28,261 nucleotides of DNA from Tritrichomonas foetus (GCA_001839685.1 MLAK01001190.1:1-28261); one strand, 5' to 3'; shown: positions 1 to 10,042, counted from the stretch's first letter. Numbers and translations are program-made. The notes: generated by a model not told the origin, from the letters alone.

Positions 1-174
1 TATATATATATATTTTTAATCCATTAATACTTTACATAAAAATCTTTTCCTCTTATTTTGATTTGATTTTCACATCACAAGACACACATCAAATTTTNGA
101 AAATTTTTTAATTTTATTCAGCCCGCCCTAAATTAACCCCATATATTCCCGCGCCCCTAAAAAAGAGTCTACAT

Positions 175-212
175 CCTCCCCACCCAAATACCCCCCATAT
201 CCCCCCAGCCCC
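175..212 (-). other. Candidate G-quadruplex (C-rich on + strand)
   Basis: Read on the minus strand, this holds consecutive G runs of four, six, six, three and four, separated by 1-5 nt (spacers CT, ATAT, TATTT, T). That satisfies the usual four-run G-quadruplex pattern and is striking in such AT-rich DNA. Function is unknown, and it may simply lie near a contig end. Confidence 0.4.
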
Positions 213-348
213 GAGAAAGATAGCATAATATTCNTCGAATATAGTTTTTTATTTCTCTACATAAAAGTCAACTAAATCGTTATTCATAAGCTAAATCTCT
301 ACGATTTTTTGTATTTTTTTATTTTTATGCCAAAGTGTGTGGTTTTCG

Positions 349-371
349 CGAGGTGAGCTTGGCTCACCTCG
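349..371. repeat. GC-rich perfect hairpin
   Basis: The 10-bp arms CGAGGTGAGC and GCTCACCTCG are perfect complements around a TTG loop. The element stands out in DNA that is otherwise almost entirely A and T. It could be an RNA hairpin, a remnant of a mobile element, or an assembly or adapter artefact. Confidence 0.5.
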
Positions 372-477
372 GGATTCAATTTTGAACTTTTTGAGATAAC
401 TCATAGAAAAAGATTGATTTTTGTGAAATTTTAAATCGGAACAAAATTATTTTATTTTGAAAAATTTTNCGGTTNAT

Positions 478-592
478 GAAATTCTATTTCGAAACAAAAT
501 AATTCAATTTCGATAAAAAAAAANTTTATTTNGAAANATAAANCCGATAGGAAATTCTATTTCGAAAACTGAAATATTCTATTTCGAAAACG
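478..592. repeat. Degenerate ATTCTATTTCGAAA repeat
   Basis: At least three copies of a unit close to ATTCTATTTCGAAA occur, with weaker copies such as TTCAATTTCGATAA. Interspersed Ns make the copy number uncertain. Confidence 0.45.
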
Positions 593-735
593 ACTGTAAA
601 TTAACAAAAAGTTTCATACTGATCAGCGGCATTGAAAAGACAATAAAAAGTGAGATTTGAATGTTATTTAAACAATATTCAAATTTTAGATTCAATTGGA
701 TATTATTTAAAAAGTGAAAACAGACGAAATAAAAA

Positions 736-3700
736 ATGTCTTTCGATCCCCGAAAAAGTCACAACCAGGGTATCCAACCCCAAGACAATTCACTCACTGA
801 CCTACCCAAAACCTCTGTCGACGCCGGAAATGCAGACAATGCGGAGAACCCTGATAATCTGACGATTATTTCACACGATGAACTTTTCGCACAACTTTCC
901 AAGCTCGAAGACACTTTCGCTAACCTCCCTGCCATGAAGGGCCTTCTTAAGGAATCCTCAGGTGGACGTACGACTCTCCTTGAGAAAATTAAATTCATCG
1001 AATTCGCTGGCGCCAAAATGAACGAGCAATTAACCTCACAAAACGGAGGCAACGGGAAAAACGACTACAATTCTCTCGCTGCTGTAATCGAAGATTCTGT
1101 CTCAATTATAGAAAAGCAACTCAATATATCGAATAATGCAAATTTAAACGATTCCGAAGCAGTTAATTCCACAAACGATACGAATTGTAATATCATTAAT
1201 GAAAGCAATGATCAAGGAAACAACCAGAAATTTCAACAGAGCGAGTTTTCATCAACAATTGATAACGGACAATTTTTTGATATCAGAGCAAGAATTTTAA
1301 GAATTGGTCGATTTCAAGAATCCACCATCCGAGCTCTCCAACAGCAGCTGAACGACCTTCTAAACGCAGAAAACACGTCGGCCGAAACAATGCGGGAATT
1401 ATTGAGGAATGTTGCAGAAAACCTGGAAAATCAGATGGTCATGTCGATGGAGGACCCAGCGGTTAACGAAACAATGACAGAGCTGACCAGCATTGCGTTT
1501 GATCCAAATTCGGATATCGAAAATTTAAGGGCTTCTCTCAAAAAGTCGCTTGAAGTTCAACAAAAATCGCAAACAAAAATTGTCCAACTTCAAAAACGTG
1601 TTCAAAATTTGGAAGATAGAATTCGTGTTGAAATTGATGCTTTACCTGGCCAATTAGAAGAGCCATCTATTACAGATGATGACATTTCTTTAGCTGATGC
1701 GAAAAGCAACACCAGTTCGATTGCTTTTGGTGGACTTCGTGATTTTAAGTCCACTTTCAGCGGAAGATCATCTTCCCGACCGAGATTGAATTTCCCGAGT
1801 TCTGGACTCGGCGGGAGTTCGACACTGAGTGGAGCGAATTCTTCGTCACCCATTAAAGCACATAAAAAACGCGTTATCGACTTCGACGATGATTCTGAAA
1901 TTGATTCTTTCGCTTTAAGAGAAGCCTATCATCCAGAATTAGAAGAGCGCTATCACGATCAGCTTATTCAACTTCAAGAAGAAATGAAATCGCCCGGAAT
2001 GTCATCTCATGAAATTTTAAGGAAACATCCAGAAATCACCGACCAATTCATCGATTTGAAAAGCAAGATTCTCGTTCAACAAGATACAATTTCTAATTTG
2101 AAGAAAGACAAAGAAATAATTTTGAAACTAAAAGAAGAAATTGCAGAAAAAGATGCAAAAATTAAAGAATTAGAAGACGGCGGTGCAACATATGCAAAAG
2201 ACTGTCCAGAAGCCAAAAAACAAATGAAAACTATCAATTTATTAATGGTGAAATTAACACAAGCCAAAAATAAAATCGTTTTTCATCATGAGCAAATGAG
2301 AAATATGAGACAGCAAGTTGCCGAAAAAGAAAAGGCGAGTAAAAATCTGGAAATTGAACTTTCAAACGTAAAACATGATCTTGACATCATTCACAACGCT
2401 TTTGATTCAAGTATTTTTGAAGCAAATGGACAGAAAAACATAGAAATTCAAAAACAAGGACTTAGAAACATAGTTTCAAAACTTACACAAACAGAAAAAC
2501 TTTGTCAAAAACAACAACAACAAATTATGTCTTTGAAAACTATGATGAGAAATATGAAAAAACAAATCGATTCTCAATCTCCAACACAAACAAAAGAAAA
2601 ACCAAAATATCATTACGCTGACAATGACAGCAGCGAAAATAGTGAAGAAAATCAAACGCAAAATCAAGACACCAATCCAAACCAGAATCAGACACAAAAT
2701 AATGAAAATATGAAATTAAAACAAAATGTACGAAACGGAAATCGAATAAATATTGAAAATAATAAAGAAAATAATCAAAATGAAAGCAGCTTCGAAATAA
2801 TAAATGACACTGAAACAGAAACGGAAAATTCGCAAATTTGCGATGATAATGAAAAAGTTAACTTTAAACATGATAGCAACAGTATGATTAACAGCTCATT
2901 TGATGACAACAGCTCTTTAAAGAGGAAAACAAGTCTTCAAATCCAAAATTCACATACTTTTGTTACATCTAATGTTTTTGAAAGGTTAAACAAAGAATTG
3001 TTTGTTGCCAAGCAACATTGCGAGTCACTTGAAAAGGTTGTTTCAAACCTTAAACAAGCTTTTGAAGAAAAAGATGAAGAGCATTTAAATAATGAAATTG
3101 TACACCTTAAGAAATCATTAAAGAATATGAAAACTGTTTTAGAAAAAACATCAGAAATTTCAAATCAAGAAGGCTCGAAATCAGCAATGAATTCAATAAC
3201 AACAGATGGAATTCTACCAAATTCATCGAACATAGTAAACGGAACAGCTTCAAATAATGAAGAAACTAGTCGGATGGTCGATGAATATACTGAAGAATTA
3301 AGTAAAATAAGATATCAATGTATGAATTTGGAAAGACAATTAAATTCATTGAAATTAGAAAATGAATCCCTTCAAAAATCACAAGATTTGGCTGCACAGC
3401 AAACAACTGAAATCGGAAGATTGAAGAAATCCTTAAAAGGTGTCCAAGAAGCTCTTGATCATAAAATCATTGAATCACAAGCAGAAAAAGAGAAATTAGA
3501 AACAATCATTAAAACTTCAAACGAAAGAATTCGTGCACAAGAAATTGATAAACAAGAAATGCGAAATATTTCACTTGAACAGACAACTAGAATTAGTTCT
3601 CTTGAAAAACAACTTTCCGATCTTCAATTTGACGCAGATTCTCGAATTGCTTCTCTTACAAAGAAACTTTCTGACCAACATAAAGAATTCCAATCATTTA

Positions 3701-4002
3701 TAAGCTTTGAGAAAGACATTAGGAATCAAACATCAACTGATAAACAGAAAATTGAAGAATTATCTTCATTGCTTCAAGTTGCAAACAACACAATTAGTAC
3801 TTTAAGTGCAGAAAAAGATTCACTCATGCAGATTATGTATAATGATTCGAATTGCAGCTATCCTGAAGTTTCTGACAGTCAAAATGGATCAGGATTCCAA
3901 TTGCACCTCGACATGCTAGAAACACAAATTTCGAATCAGATTAATAATGTAATGGGCGTCAAATCATCAATAATGGAAGAAACACCGAGAACTCCGATGT
4001 AA
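736..4002 (+). CDS. Large coiled-coil protein, lineage-specific
   Basis: I recognise no named family in this 1088-residue protein. The first ~350 residues are Asn/Gln/Ser-rich with short helical patches. Residue ~370 starts a basic then acidic patch (KKRVIDFDDDSEIDSF). From ~400 to the C terminus the protein is dominated by Glu/Lys/Leu/Gln heptad-like sequence, broken by an Asn/Gln/Glu-rich low-complexity stretch at about 630-730 (for example TQNQDTNPNQNQTQNN). The C terminus ends EETPRTPM, with two Thr-Pro sites that could be proline-directed kinase targets. This architecture suits a scaffold, tether or cytoskeletal protein, but that is inference. The frame is long and unbroken, and TAAATAAAAT, a possible poly(A) signal, follows the stop. 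No clear TCAYW initiator lies close to the ATG. Confidence 0.85.
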   Translation: MSFDPRKSHNQGIQPQDNSLTDLPKTSVDAGNADNAENPDNLTIISHDELFAQLSKLEDTFANLPAMKGLLKESSGGRTTLLEKIKFIEFAGAKMNEQLTSQNGGNGKNDYNSLAAVIEDSVSIIEKQLNISNNANLNDSEAVNSTNDTNCNIINESNDQGNNQKFQQSEFSSTIDNGQFFDIRARILRIGRFQESTIRALQQQLNDLLNAENTSAETMRELLRNVAENLENQMVMSMEDPAVNETMTELTSIAFDPNSDIENLRASLKKSLEVQQKSQTKIVQLQKRVQNLEDRIRVEIDALPGQLEEPSITDDDISLADAKSNTSSIAFGGLRDFKSTFSGRSSSRPRLNFPSSGLGGSSTLSGANSSSPIKAHKKRVIDFDDDSEIDSFALREAYHPELEERYHDQLIQLQEEMKSPGMSSHEILRKHPEITDQFIDLKSKILVQQDTISNLKKDKEIILKLKEEIAEKDAKIKELEDGGATYAKDCPEAKKQMKTINLLMVKLTQAKNKIVFHHEQMRNMRQQVAEKEKASKNLEIELSNVKHDLDIIHNAFDSSIFEANGQKNIEIQKQGLRNIVSKLTQTEKLCQKQQQQIMSLKTMMRNMKKQIDSQSPTQTKEKPKYHYADNDSSENSEENQTQNQDTNPNQNQTQNNENMKLKQNVRNGNRINIENNKENNQNESSFEIINDTETETENSQICDDNEKVNFKHDSNSMINSSFDDNSSLKRKTSLQIQNSHTFVTSNVFERLNKELFVAKQHCESLEKVVSNLKQAFEEKDEEHLNNEIVHLKKSLKNMKTVLEKTSEISNQEGSKSAMNSITTDGILPNSSNIVNGTASNNEETSRMVDEYTEELSKIRYQCMNLERQLNSLKLENESLQKSQDLAAQQTTEIGRLKKSLKGVQEALDHKIIESQAEKEKLETIIKTSNERIRAQEIDKQEMRNISLEQTTRISSLEKQLSDLQFDADSRIASLTKKLSDQHKEFQSFISFEKDIRNQTSTDKQKIEELSSLLQVANNTISTLSAEKDSLMQIMYNDSNCSYPEVSDSQNGSGFQLHLDMLETQISNQINNVMGVKSSIMEETPRTPM

Positions 4003-4262
4003 GAAAAAAATAAATAAAATTGTATTACGCGTAATATGGAATAGATTTTCATGTAACCATAAAATTATTTGGAATTTTTAATTTTGATGATTTTTCTTTT
4101 TATATATTCTTAATATTTTTTTAAATCTCTTATTCTATGATTGATTATTTGTAAAAATTTGTACATAAAATTTAACAGCACAAACAATTTTTAGTGATAA
4201 ATATCTATTCACAAGAGGCCTGAAAAAATTCAATACAACAGTTATTATCAACTTATTTTTTA

Positions 4263-6104
4263 ATGAACAAAGATAGCAAAAATGCATTTTTCAGGTTTAA
4301 AGAACAAATCATGATATTAGCAAAACTTCAAACATTACTCGTTGATTTAATTGATTCTGAAAAATCATTTAGAGAAGAAAGGATTTCTAAGCTGTTTGGG
4401 TGTTTTAATGAAATAGAAATTCATGATAACTTTAGTATTTATGATGCATTTTTACATTTGCTTGTTCATCTTTCAATAGTCAAGCCTTCAAAAGCAGATA
4501 CAATGTCACTATTCAGGCAAATTTTAGAAGAATTAGTTGATAATCATTCATTGAAACATGCTTTTCATCAATCAACAATTGTCAACATTTTTGCAAAGAA
4601 TAAAACATTATTGCTATTTCTATATGAGAAAGGTGTGGTTGACATATCTTTGATAATTTCTCATGGTAAAAAACATTATGATCATATTTTCAACATCTTT
4701 TTCTTTCCAGAGTTTAAGAAAAATGATTTTGACTATTTTCAAACATTACAAAATCATAGTGAACAAGAAATACAATTTCTCGAAAGCAATATAGAAAATT
4801 TTTGCAAGTATAGATATGACGGTCATTCAGATGAAGAGCCAATGAATTATATACGAAATGATGATATCGAATCATTTATACAATATATTTCTCAAAATGA
4901 AAATTATAATTTAAATTCTTATGTGAAACCAATGATATATGAATCGAAATTTGAGTTTGTATATGGATGGAATATATCTCGAAGTTTATTAGAATATTCA
5001 ATGATGTATGGATCCATTAAAATTTTTAAGTTTTTATGGGCAAACAAAGTAAGTTATTCCCAAAATTCTTTAAAATATGCTATAATTGGTGGAAATATAG
5101 AAATTATTTCGATTTTAGATGATGAATCCAAATATTTTTATGATGAAGCATGCCTGTATCAATCAATTCAACATCAAAAACATGAAATTACGGATTATCT
5201 TTTCCAAAAATTAGAGAAATCTATTTCTAATACAGAATTATTTGGAGATTATTTATATTGTTTTGATTTCACACAAATATATAAACTTTTAAATCATATG
5301 CAAATATATAACTCCAATAAAAATGGTGATAATCAATTAACACAATTGTTAATTGATTCCATGGAAAAAATTCGAGCGAAGTCTAAAGATAACTTTTCTT
5401 TACTTTACCTACATTATCAATATTTATTGGAAACCTACGAGTTTGATATCAATAAAAAAGACCAAGTTTGTATTTAATCGTCATTGGAATAATTTTGTGG
5501 TATTAATTGGGAATTAAAAGTCAATTTTTAGGAAACCCATATTCACTATGCATGTGTAAACGGAAATTATGAAATCGCAGAATTACTATTAACTCAGAAT
5601 AATATTGATATTAATGTTTTGAATAATATTACAATAGAATTTTCACTGTAACTCTTCATATTTAATATGACATATAGGTATTTTTTCACTGTTCTCCACT
5701 ATATTTTGCTGTTCATTTTGGACAAAAAGAAATATTGGAAAAATTATTATTGAAACATCCAAATATTGATATAAATATTAAAGATAGTGTCTTGATTATA
5801 TTATTTCATGTTATCCTTTTTGATTATTGGAGTAATATTTTCGTTGTATATTGGCCATCTCTTCAATATGCATGTAGAAATAATATTGAAGATATTGTTA
5901 CAATATTACTCAAACATCCAAACATACAAGTGAATCTGAAAGACAATGATTTTCTTTGTGTATGATAAGGCGTTCTATCTTGACAGTTATAATACACCAT
6001 TATATTATGCATTACTTGAAAATCATTCTAATATTGTTGAACTTTTATTAAAGCATCCACAAATCGATAAAACATCCAAGAAGACATATTTGTCTAAAGA
6101 ATAA
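4263..6104 (+). pseudogene. DUF3447/ankyrin-repeat gene with interrupted C-terminal repeats
   Basis: The intact open part (4263-5477, 404 aa) has the layout of trichomonad DUF3447/ankyrin proteins: a helical N-terminal region, then RNDDIESFIQYIS and GSIKIFKFLWANKVSYSQNS-type repeats. Downstream, four further ankyrin repeats are readable but separated: IHYACVNGNYEIAELLL (from 5541), LYFAVHFGQKEILEKLLL (from 5699), LQYACRNNIEDIVTILL (about 5861) and LYYALLENHSNIVELLL (from about 6000), ending at TAA 6102-6104. All four breaks lie in the linker between DIN and LHYA. Breaks one and two can be removed as GT-AG segments of 66 nt (5466-5531) and 62 nt (5616-5677), restoring frame. The third is an in-frame extra of about 20 codons, and the fourth shifts frame. 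It is therefore either a decaying gene or one with unusual introns. TAAAATAAA at the stop resembles a poly(A) signal. Confidence 0.6.
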
Positions 6105-6188
6105 AATAAAAATCTAAGAAATAAGAAGAACCATCTATTTTCTCAATAATTTATTTGAAAATCATCATTCATAATAATGATAAAAAGC

Positions 6189-7958
6189 TTACTTTCCTCG
6201 TGGTTTGAAGCTTGTGTGAAGCAATTGATGAACAAGTTTTGTGTTTGATAAATCACCTTTGAGTAATTTCAATACAATTGGATTTTCATCAGATTGTTTT
6301 AATTTGGCATGTTCATCAACATTATGTAATGCAATTATTCGTCGATCCATCACTTTTGGATCTTCAAACTTTGGTGATCCACCTCCACTTGCGCATCCAC
6401 CTGGACAAGATAAAACTTCAACATATTTCACATCTTTAACTTGAGCATCACCACTTTCTATTCGAGCAATTAATTCACATGCACATCTTAAACCAGAAAC
6501 TACAGCAACTTTGAATGACTGGTTTTCAATTACAACTTCAGCAATTCCAACATTATCAGTTCCTTGCAATTCTTTAAATTCAACATTGTGAAGTTTACCG
6601 TTCGAAATAACACGAATAACAGCTTCTGCTAAACCTCCTGTTGTTGGCAATAAAGCAGCTGAGCCACTTCCAGAACCATAAATAGAATCAAATTGACTGT
6701 CATCTTTGAGAGAATGGAATTTAGTGTTGTTTAGCCTACAAATTTGTGCAAATTCTCTTGTTGTAATTGCAGCATCAGTTTCTTTTACGCCAGATAAAGT
6801 CACAAGGCCTGCTCTTTCAATTTCATCTTTTCTGGCAAGACAAGAACTAATTGTCAAACAATAAAAATCTTCTGGATATAAAGTTAAGCCTGTCCAGTTC
6901 TTAGCAAGTAAATTCTTAACAAGTGAAGAAATCATGGCTTGTGGTGAACGGCATGTGCTTAAATTTTTGATTAAATCTGGTCTAGTTTGTTCAATGTAAT
7001 TTACAAATGCTGGACAATTTGATGAAAATAATGGTAAACGTTTTTTATTTTCATCAGTATTTGTTTCTTTTGTTTCTTTCAGATAATTTAACAGTTCTTT
7101 TGATTCTTCATAAACCATTAAATCATCACCAAGAGCACCATCAAAGACTAAATCAAAACCTAAACCTTTTAACATGGATATAATTTTACCTGTACAGTCA
7201 GTTCCCTCAGGAAGTCCCATTTCTTCAGCAATGTTAATTTTCACTGAAGGTGAAACAATAGCGACCATAATTTTATCAACATGATTTCGAATATCATGAA
7301 GAACTTCACGTGCTTGTGATTTTTCGGTAATAGCACCTGCGGGACAATAAAGAGCACATTGTCCACATTGAACACAATTGGTTTGTACTAACGTTCTTCC
7401 TGCTGCTGGCTCCACTGTCATATTGTCGGCTCTTCTGGCAAATTGAATTGCATTCAAACCAGTTATATGTTCACATGCTCTCACACATCGCCCACACAGG
7501 AGACATTTAGCGAGATCAAGTTGTATTGAATTAGTTGTTTTGTCAACAATCGCTGGCGCAGGTGGTTCACGTTTCTTACATTCTACACCATATCTATACA
7601 CCATGTCACGGAAGCTACACTTATTATTAGATACACAAGATGTACATCTTTCATCATGTGTTGAAAGCAACATAGTTAATTTTCCTTTAACTGCTTCTAA
7701 AACAGCTTTACTTTGTGTGTCAATTGTTAAGCCGTCCCATACTTCTGTTACACATGATGGTGCTAACCATTTTTTGTCACATTCTACTAAACAGACGCGA
7801 CAGCTTGCTTTTGGTGGAATATTCGGATGATGACAAAGTCTTGGGATTTTCACATGAATTCTGTCACATAATTGCATGATGGTTTCTCCTTTGTTAGCTT
7901 CAATGTTTCGGCCATTAACAGTTACAGTAATATTTCTTGATAAACAACTGGATAACAT
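6189..7958 (-). CDS. [FeFe]-hydrogenase, long hydrogenosomal type, atypical H-cluster site
   Basis: [FeFe]-hydrogenases make H2 from reduced ferredoxin in the hydrogenosome. I chose the second in-frame ATG because it follows a TCACA initiator by 7 nt and opens with MLSSCLSRN, a typical hydrogenosomal leader. Numbering is from this Met (589 aa). An N-terminal [2Fe-2S] domain uses C42, C53, C56 and C69. A NuoG-type His-Cys cluster follows (H101, C105, C108, C114). Two [4Fe-4S] motifs come next, CLLCGRCVRAC and CVQCGQCALYC. In the H domain all four H-cluster cysteines are visible (C315, C373, C518, C522). However, motif L1 reads SSNCPAF instead of TSCCPxW, so the proton-relay Cys is Asn314. L2 reads SSCLARKDE rather than MPCxxKxxE (Met to Ser, Lys to Arg), and L3 reads EVLSCPGGCASGGG. 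It is surely in the family; normal H2 turnover is doubtful. Confidence 0.93.
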   Translation of the reverse strand: MLSSCLSRNITVTVNGRNIEANKGETIMQLCDRIHVKIPRLCHHPNIPPKASCRVCLVECDKKWLAPSCVTEVWDGLTIDTQSKAVLEAVKGKLTMLLSTHDERCTSCVSNNKCSFRDMVYRYGVECKKREPPAPAIVDKTTNSIQLDLAKCLLCGRCVRACEHITGLNAIQFARRADNMTVEPAAGRTLVQTNCVQCGQCALYCPAGAITEKSQAREVLHDIRNHVDKIMVAIVSPSVKINIAEEMGLPEGTDCTGKIISMLKGLGFDLVFDGALGDDLMVYEESKELLNYLKETKETNTDENKKRLPLFSSNCPAFVNYIEQTRPDLIKNLSTCRSPQAMISSLVKNLLAKNWTGLTLYPEDFYCLTISSCLARKDEIERAGLVTLSGVKETDAAITTREFAQICRLNNTKFHSLKDDSQFDSIYGSGSGSAALLPTTGGLAEAVIRVISNGKLHNVEFKELQGTDNVGIAEVVIENQSFKVAVVSGLRCACELIARIESGDAQVKDVKYVEVLSCPGGCASGGGSPKFEDPKVMDRRIIALHNVDEHAKLKQSDENPIVLKLLKGDLSNTKLVHQLLHTSFKPRGK

Positions 7959-7962
7959 TTTT

Positions 7963-7967
7963 TGTGA
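7963..7967 (-). promoter_or_regulatory. Initiator (TCACA) of the hydrogenase gene
   Basis: TCACA on the minus strand matches the trichomonad initiator TCA(+1)Y(T/A). The presumed +1 A is at 7965, which leaves a 7-nt 5' UTR before the ATG at 7958. It lies between the two in-frame ATGs and therefore argues that the second one is used. Confidence 0.55.
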
Positions 7968-7973
7968 TATCAT

Positions 7974-8758
7974 TGAATACTTTTTATCAATTTGAAGTTG
8001 ACTTCACTTAAGTAAGTATTTTTGAATCAAAGCGAAATCGCTTCTTTGATGTTAAATCAAAACAGAAGGCAATTTAACATATATAATCACTCTATATGAG
8101 TTCTACTTGAGAGCAAAGTGGTCACCATTTGAATGTTTTTTCATTCATATAGTCTCCTTCAAATTTCTGAAATGTTTTCTCCTTTTTTCACTCAATTTAT
8201 TATTTTTCGGGTGAAATGAAGTGAGAAAAGCAATCGATTTATTTTTTCGACTTTTCTTTATTACACTAAGATTTTCATATCTCGCTTATCAATCGTAAAA
8301 ACATATAATAGCATTATCATAGAAGCGAAATTAATTTAAAAATTGTTCTTCACCACACTCTGTTTTAATCAATTGATTACTATTATCATTTTATTTATCA
8401 TTTTCAGGAAATTAAAATTCATTTCTCCAAAAAATTTCCAAAAGATAATTGACATTGATTCTTTTTCGATTGATACAGAAGAAAATATTACAATCACATA
8501 GCTCTTTCAATCCAAAAGAGAATAAATAAAAAATATGGTCTTCATATTTTACACATATGATTTCATAAAATAATAAATATTAGCAAATTTCAAATCAAAC
8601 AAAACATGAAGCAAGATTTGTGCCAAGAAAGAAAGAAAATTAAAAGACTCTCTTTTCTTGAAAACTTCTGAAAAGGAAATCATTAATTTGCATATTTACA
8701 TGAAAAGTAAAATGAAACAGGCAAAAAAATGATTTCCTTTTCAAGTAATATTTTTATT
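7974..8758. other. Spacer upstream of hydrogenase with clustered inverted repeats
   Basis: No gene is evident in this 785-nt stretch between the hydrogenase start and the end of the U2AF gene. Inverted repeats cluster near the hydrogenase: TGAAGT-TG-ACTTCA (7993-8006), the palindrome ACTTAAGT (8006-8013), ATCAAAGCGA pairing with a bulged right arm (8026-8050), ATGTTAAAT with ATTTAACAT (8049-8080), and TGAATG-T6-CATTCA (8130-8147). The rest is featureless AT-rich DNA. Confidence 0.5.
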
Positions 8759-10037
8759 TTATTGAACCAATTGAGTAATGACAAGTCTTCCTGCATACCT
8801 CCTTCCAGAAAGCGCCAATTGAGCTTCTTTTGCATCTTTGGCTTCTTCAAAAATAACCTTTACCACTGCAAAATCGCTTGGAAGTACTTCATCTGCTTGG
8901 AGAGGATTTACTGTACATTCTATCACTTTTCCAAACTTACTGCATTCTTCACTCACATCACTAACAATATCTTGACATGCATCAGTATCATACATAATTG
9001 TCTGTGGTGCGATGTTGTAAATAAGAAGGGTATTCCCAGTTGGTTTTTGACGTTTTTCAGTTTCTGGATGTATTACAACGTTTATAGGTACTTCAGTATT
9101 CAAAATATCTGCCACACAAGCTTTCGTTCTCATTAGTGGACTTAAAACAATTAACATTGTTGAAGGTCCAGCTGCAATTCGGACTCTTCGTTTTTCTATC
9201 TCATCCAACATATTCGGCCCTTCACTTTCATTAATGAAGGCTTTTCGAACGCGAAGCTTGACTCCATCAACAACGATTCCATCCAACATGAAAATTGCTC
9301 GATCAACATTACAATAGTCTGCTAATTTGACAAGAGCATGATTGAAACCTTTTGGAATGACAACATCTTCAACTGGGAAGCGTTCTTCAAAATATGCTTT
9401 TATTCGGTCAGCCGGAGGAAGCGGCAAAATAGAATCAACAAAAAGTGAATCAAGACTATTACCTTTATCGAAATAATCAGAACCAGTTGCATTTTGTTCA
9501 GAATTTGTATTCGAATTATTATTTTTGGAATCTTTCAGATTGGCCCATGATATTTTGAGAACATGGGACCCAGTAATGATAGAGCCTAGTTGTACTGCTG
9601 CTGCCGCGTCTTTTGGTGTTTTCATGTGGAGGAAAGCAACATATCGAGATGCATGGATATCACAGGATTCGACAGGGTCGCGGTCCGTGACGAGTTTTCT
9701 GTGGTGAAGCTGATTGGTAACAATTGTGATGATTTCGTCGTTTGAAATGTCGATTGGAAGGTTTGTAACCATAACTGTTTTTCTTTGCTGTTTTGATTGA
9801 TCTTGTGTTGCGGAGACGGCTGAAGGTAGAATTATACCGTTTAAATGTTTGATTTTGTTGACTAATTCGCGAATTTCTGGCTTATCTGGCGCATAAAATC
9901 CCGGTGGAAGACCTAATGTGAAGCCCATCGATTCATATTCTTCTGGACCAACAAACCATCCACCTTTTAGTCGAGTGACCTTAGGATTTGGAACATCTGA
10001 TTGTTAGAAAAGAAATAAAACAATTTAAACCAGTCAT
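8759..10037 (-). CDS. U2AF large subunit (U2AF65-like splicing factor), with 5' intron
   Basis: U2AF65 binds the polypyrimidine tract and recruits the U2 snRNP during 3' splice-site recognition. The main ORF from Met 9928 has three RRM-like domains (numbering from that Met). RRM1 (~50-130) starts KTVMVTNLPI. RRM2 (~160-235) contains GFNHALVKL and MLDGIVVDGVKLRVRKAF. RRM3 (~300-389) matches the U2AF-homology-motif pattern, with VSEECSKFGKVIECTV and SGRRYAGRLVI. The frame stays open upstream of that Met through LKGGWFVGPEEYES, reminiscent of the Trp-containing U2AF35-binding segment, until 9996, where an intron-like TTTTCTAACAATCAG precedes it. A 7-nt exon (10031-10037, ATGACTG) joins in frame, giving about 414 residues starting MTDVPNPK. 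TCATA lies 8 nt upstream of that ATG. The family call is strong; the exon structure is inferred. Confidence 0.82.
9997..10030 (-). other. Candidate spliceosomal intron (34 nt) in the U2AF gene
   Basis: On the minus strand this begins GTTTAAATTG and ends TTTCTAACAATCAG, close to the trichomonad 3' intron consensus ACTAACACACAG, where branch site and 3' splice site are fused. Removing it joins ATGACTG to ATGTTCCAAATCC in phase 1, creating a GAT codon and one continuous frame. Without splicing, the upstream frame is closed by the TAA inside CTAACAA. The donor GTTTAA departs from the usual GTAYGT. Confidence 0.6.
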
Positions 10038-10042
10038 TTCGA

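Larger units (their letters stand above)
1..735. other. AT-rich gene-free left end with ambiguous bases
   Basis: I see no credible gene here. The stretch begins with a TA run and holds eight N bases (98, 234, 469, 475, 524, 532, 537, 543), six of them clustered at 469-543, so it resembles a poorly resolved contig end. Inside are a C-rich patch (175-212), a GC-rich hairpin (349-371) and degenerate copies of ATTCTATTTCGAAA (about 480-590). An open frame starting at 650 overlaps the start of the coiled-coil gene and looks like chance. Confidence 0.6.

Noticed and set aside
650..862. 70-codon frame overlapping the start of the coiled-coil gene
   Set aside because: It runs out of frame into the long gene, has AT-driven composition at its start and no initiator. 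The 1088-residue frame is far more convincing.
5716..5965. 76-codon frame read as an independent small gene
   Set aside because: It starts at a non-ATG codon and consists of two ankyrin repeats continuous with the DUF3447 gene upstream, so it is part of that broken gene.
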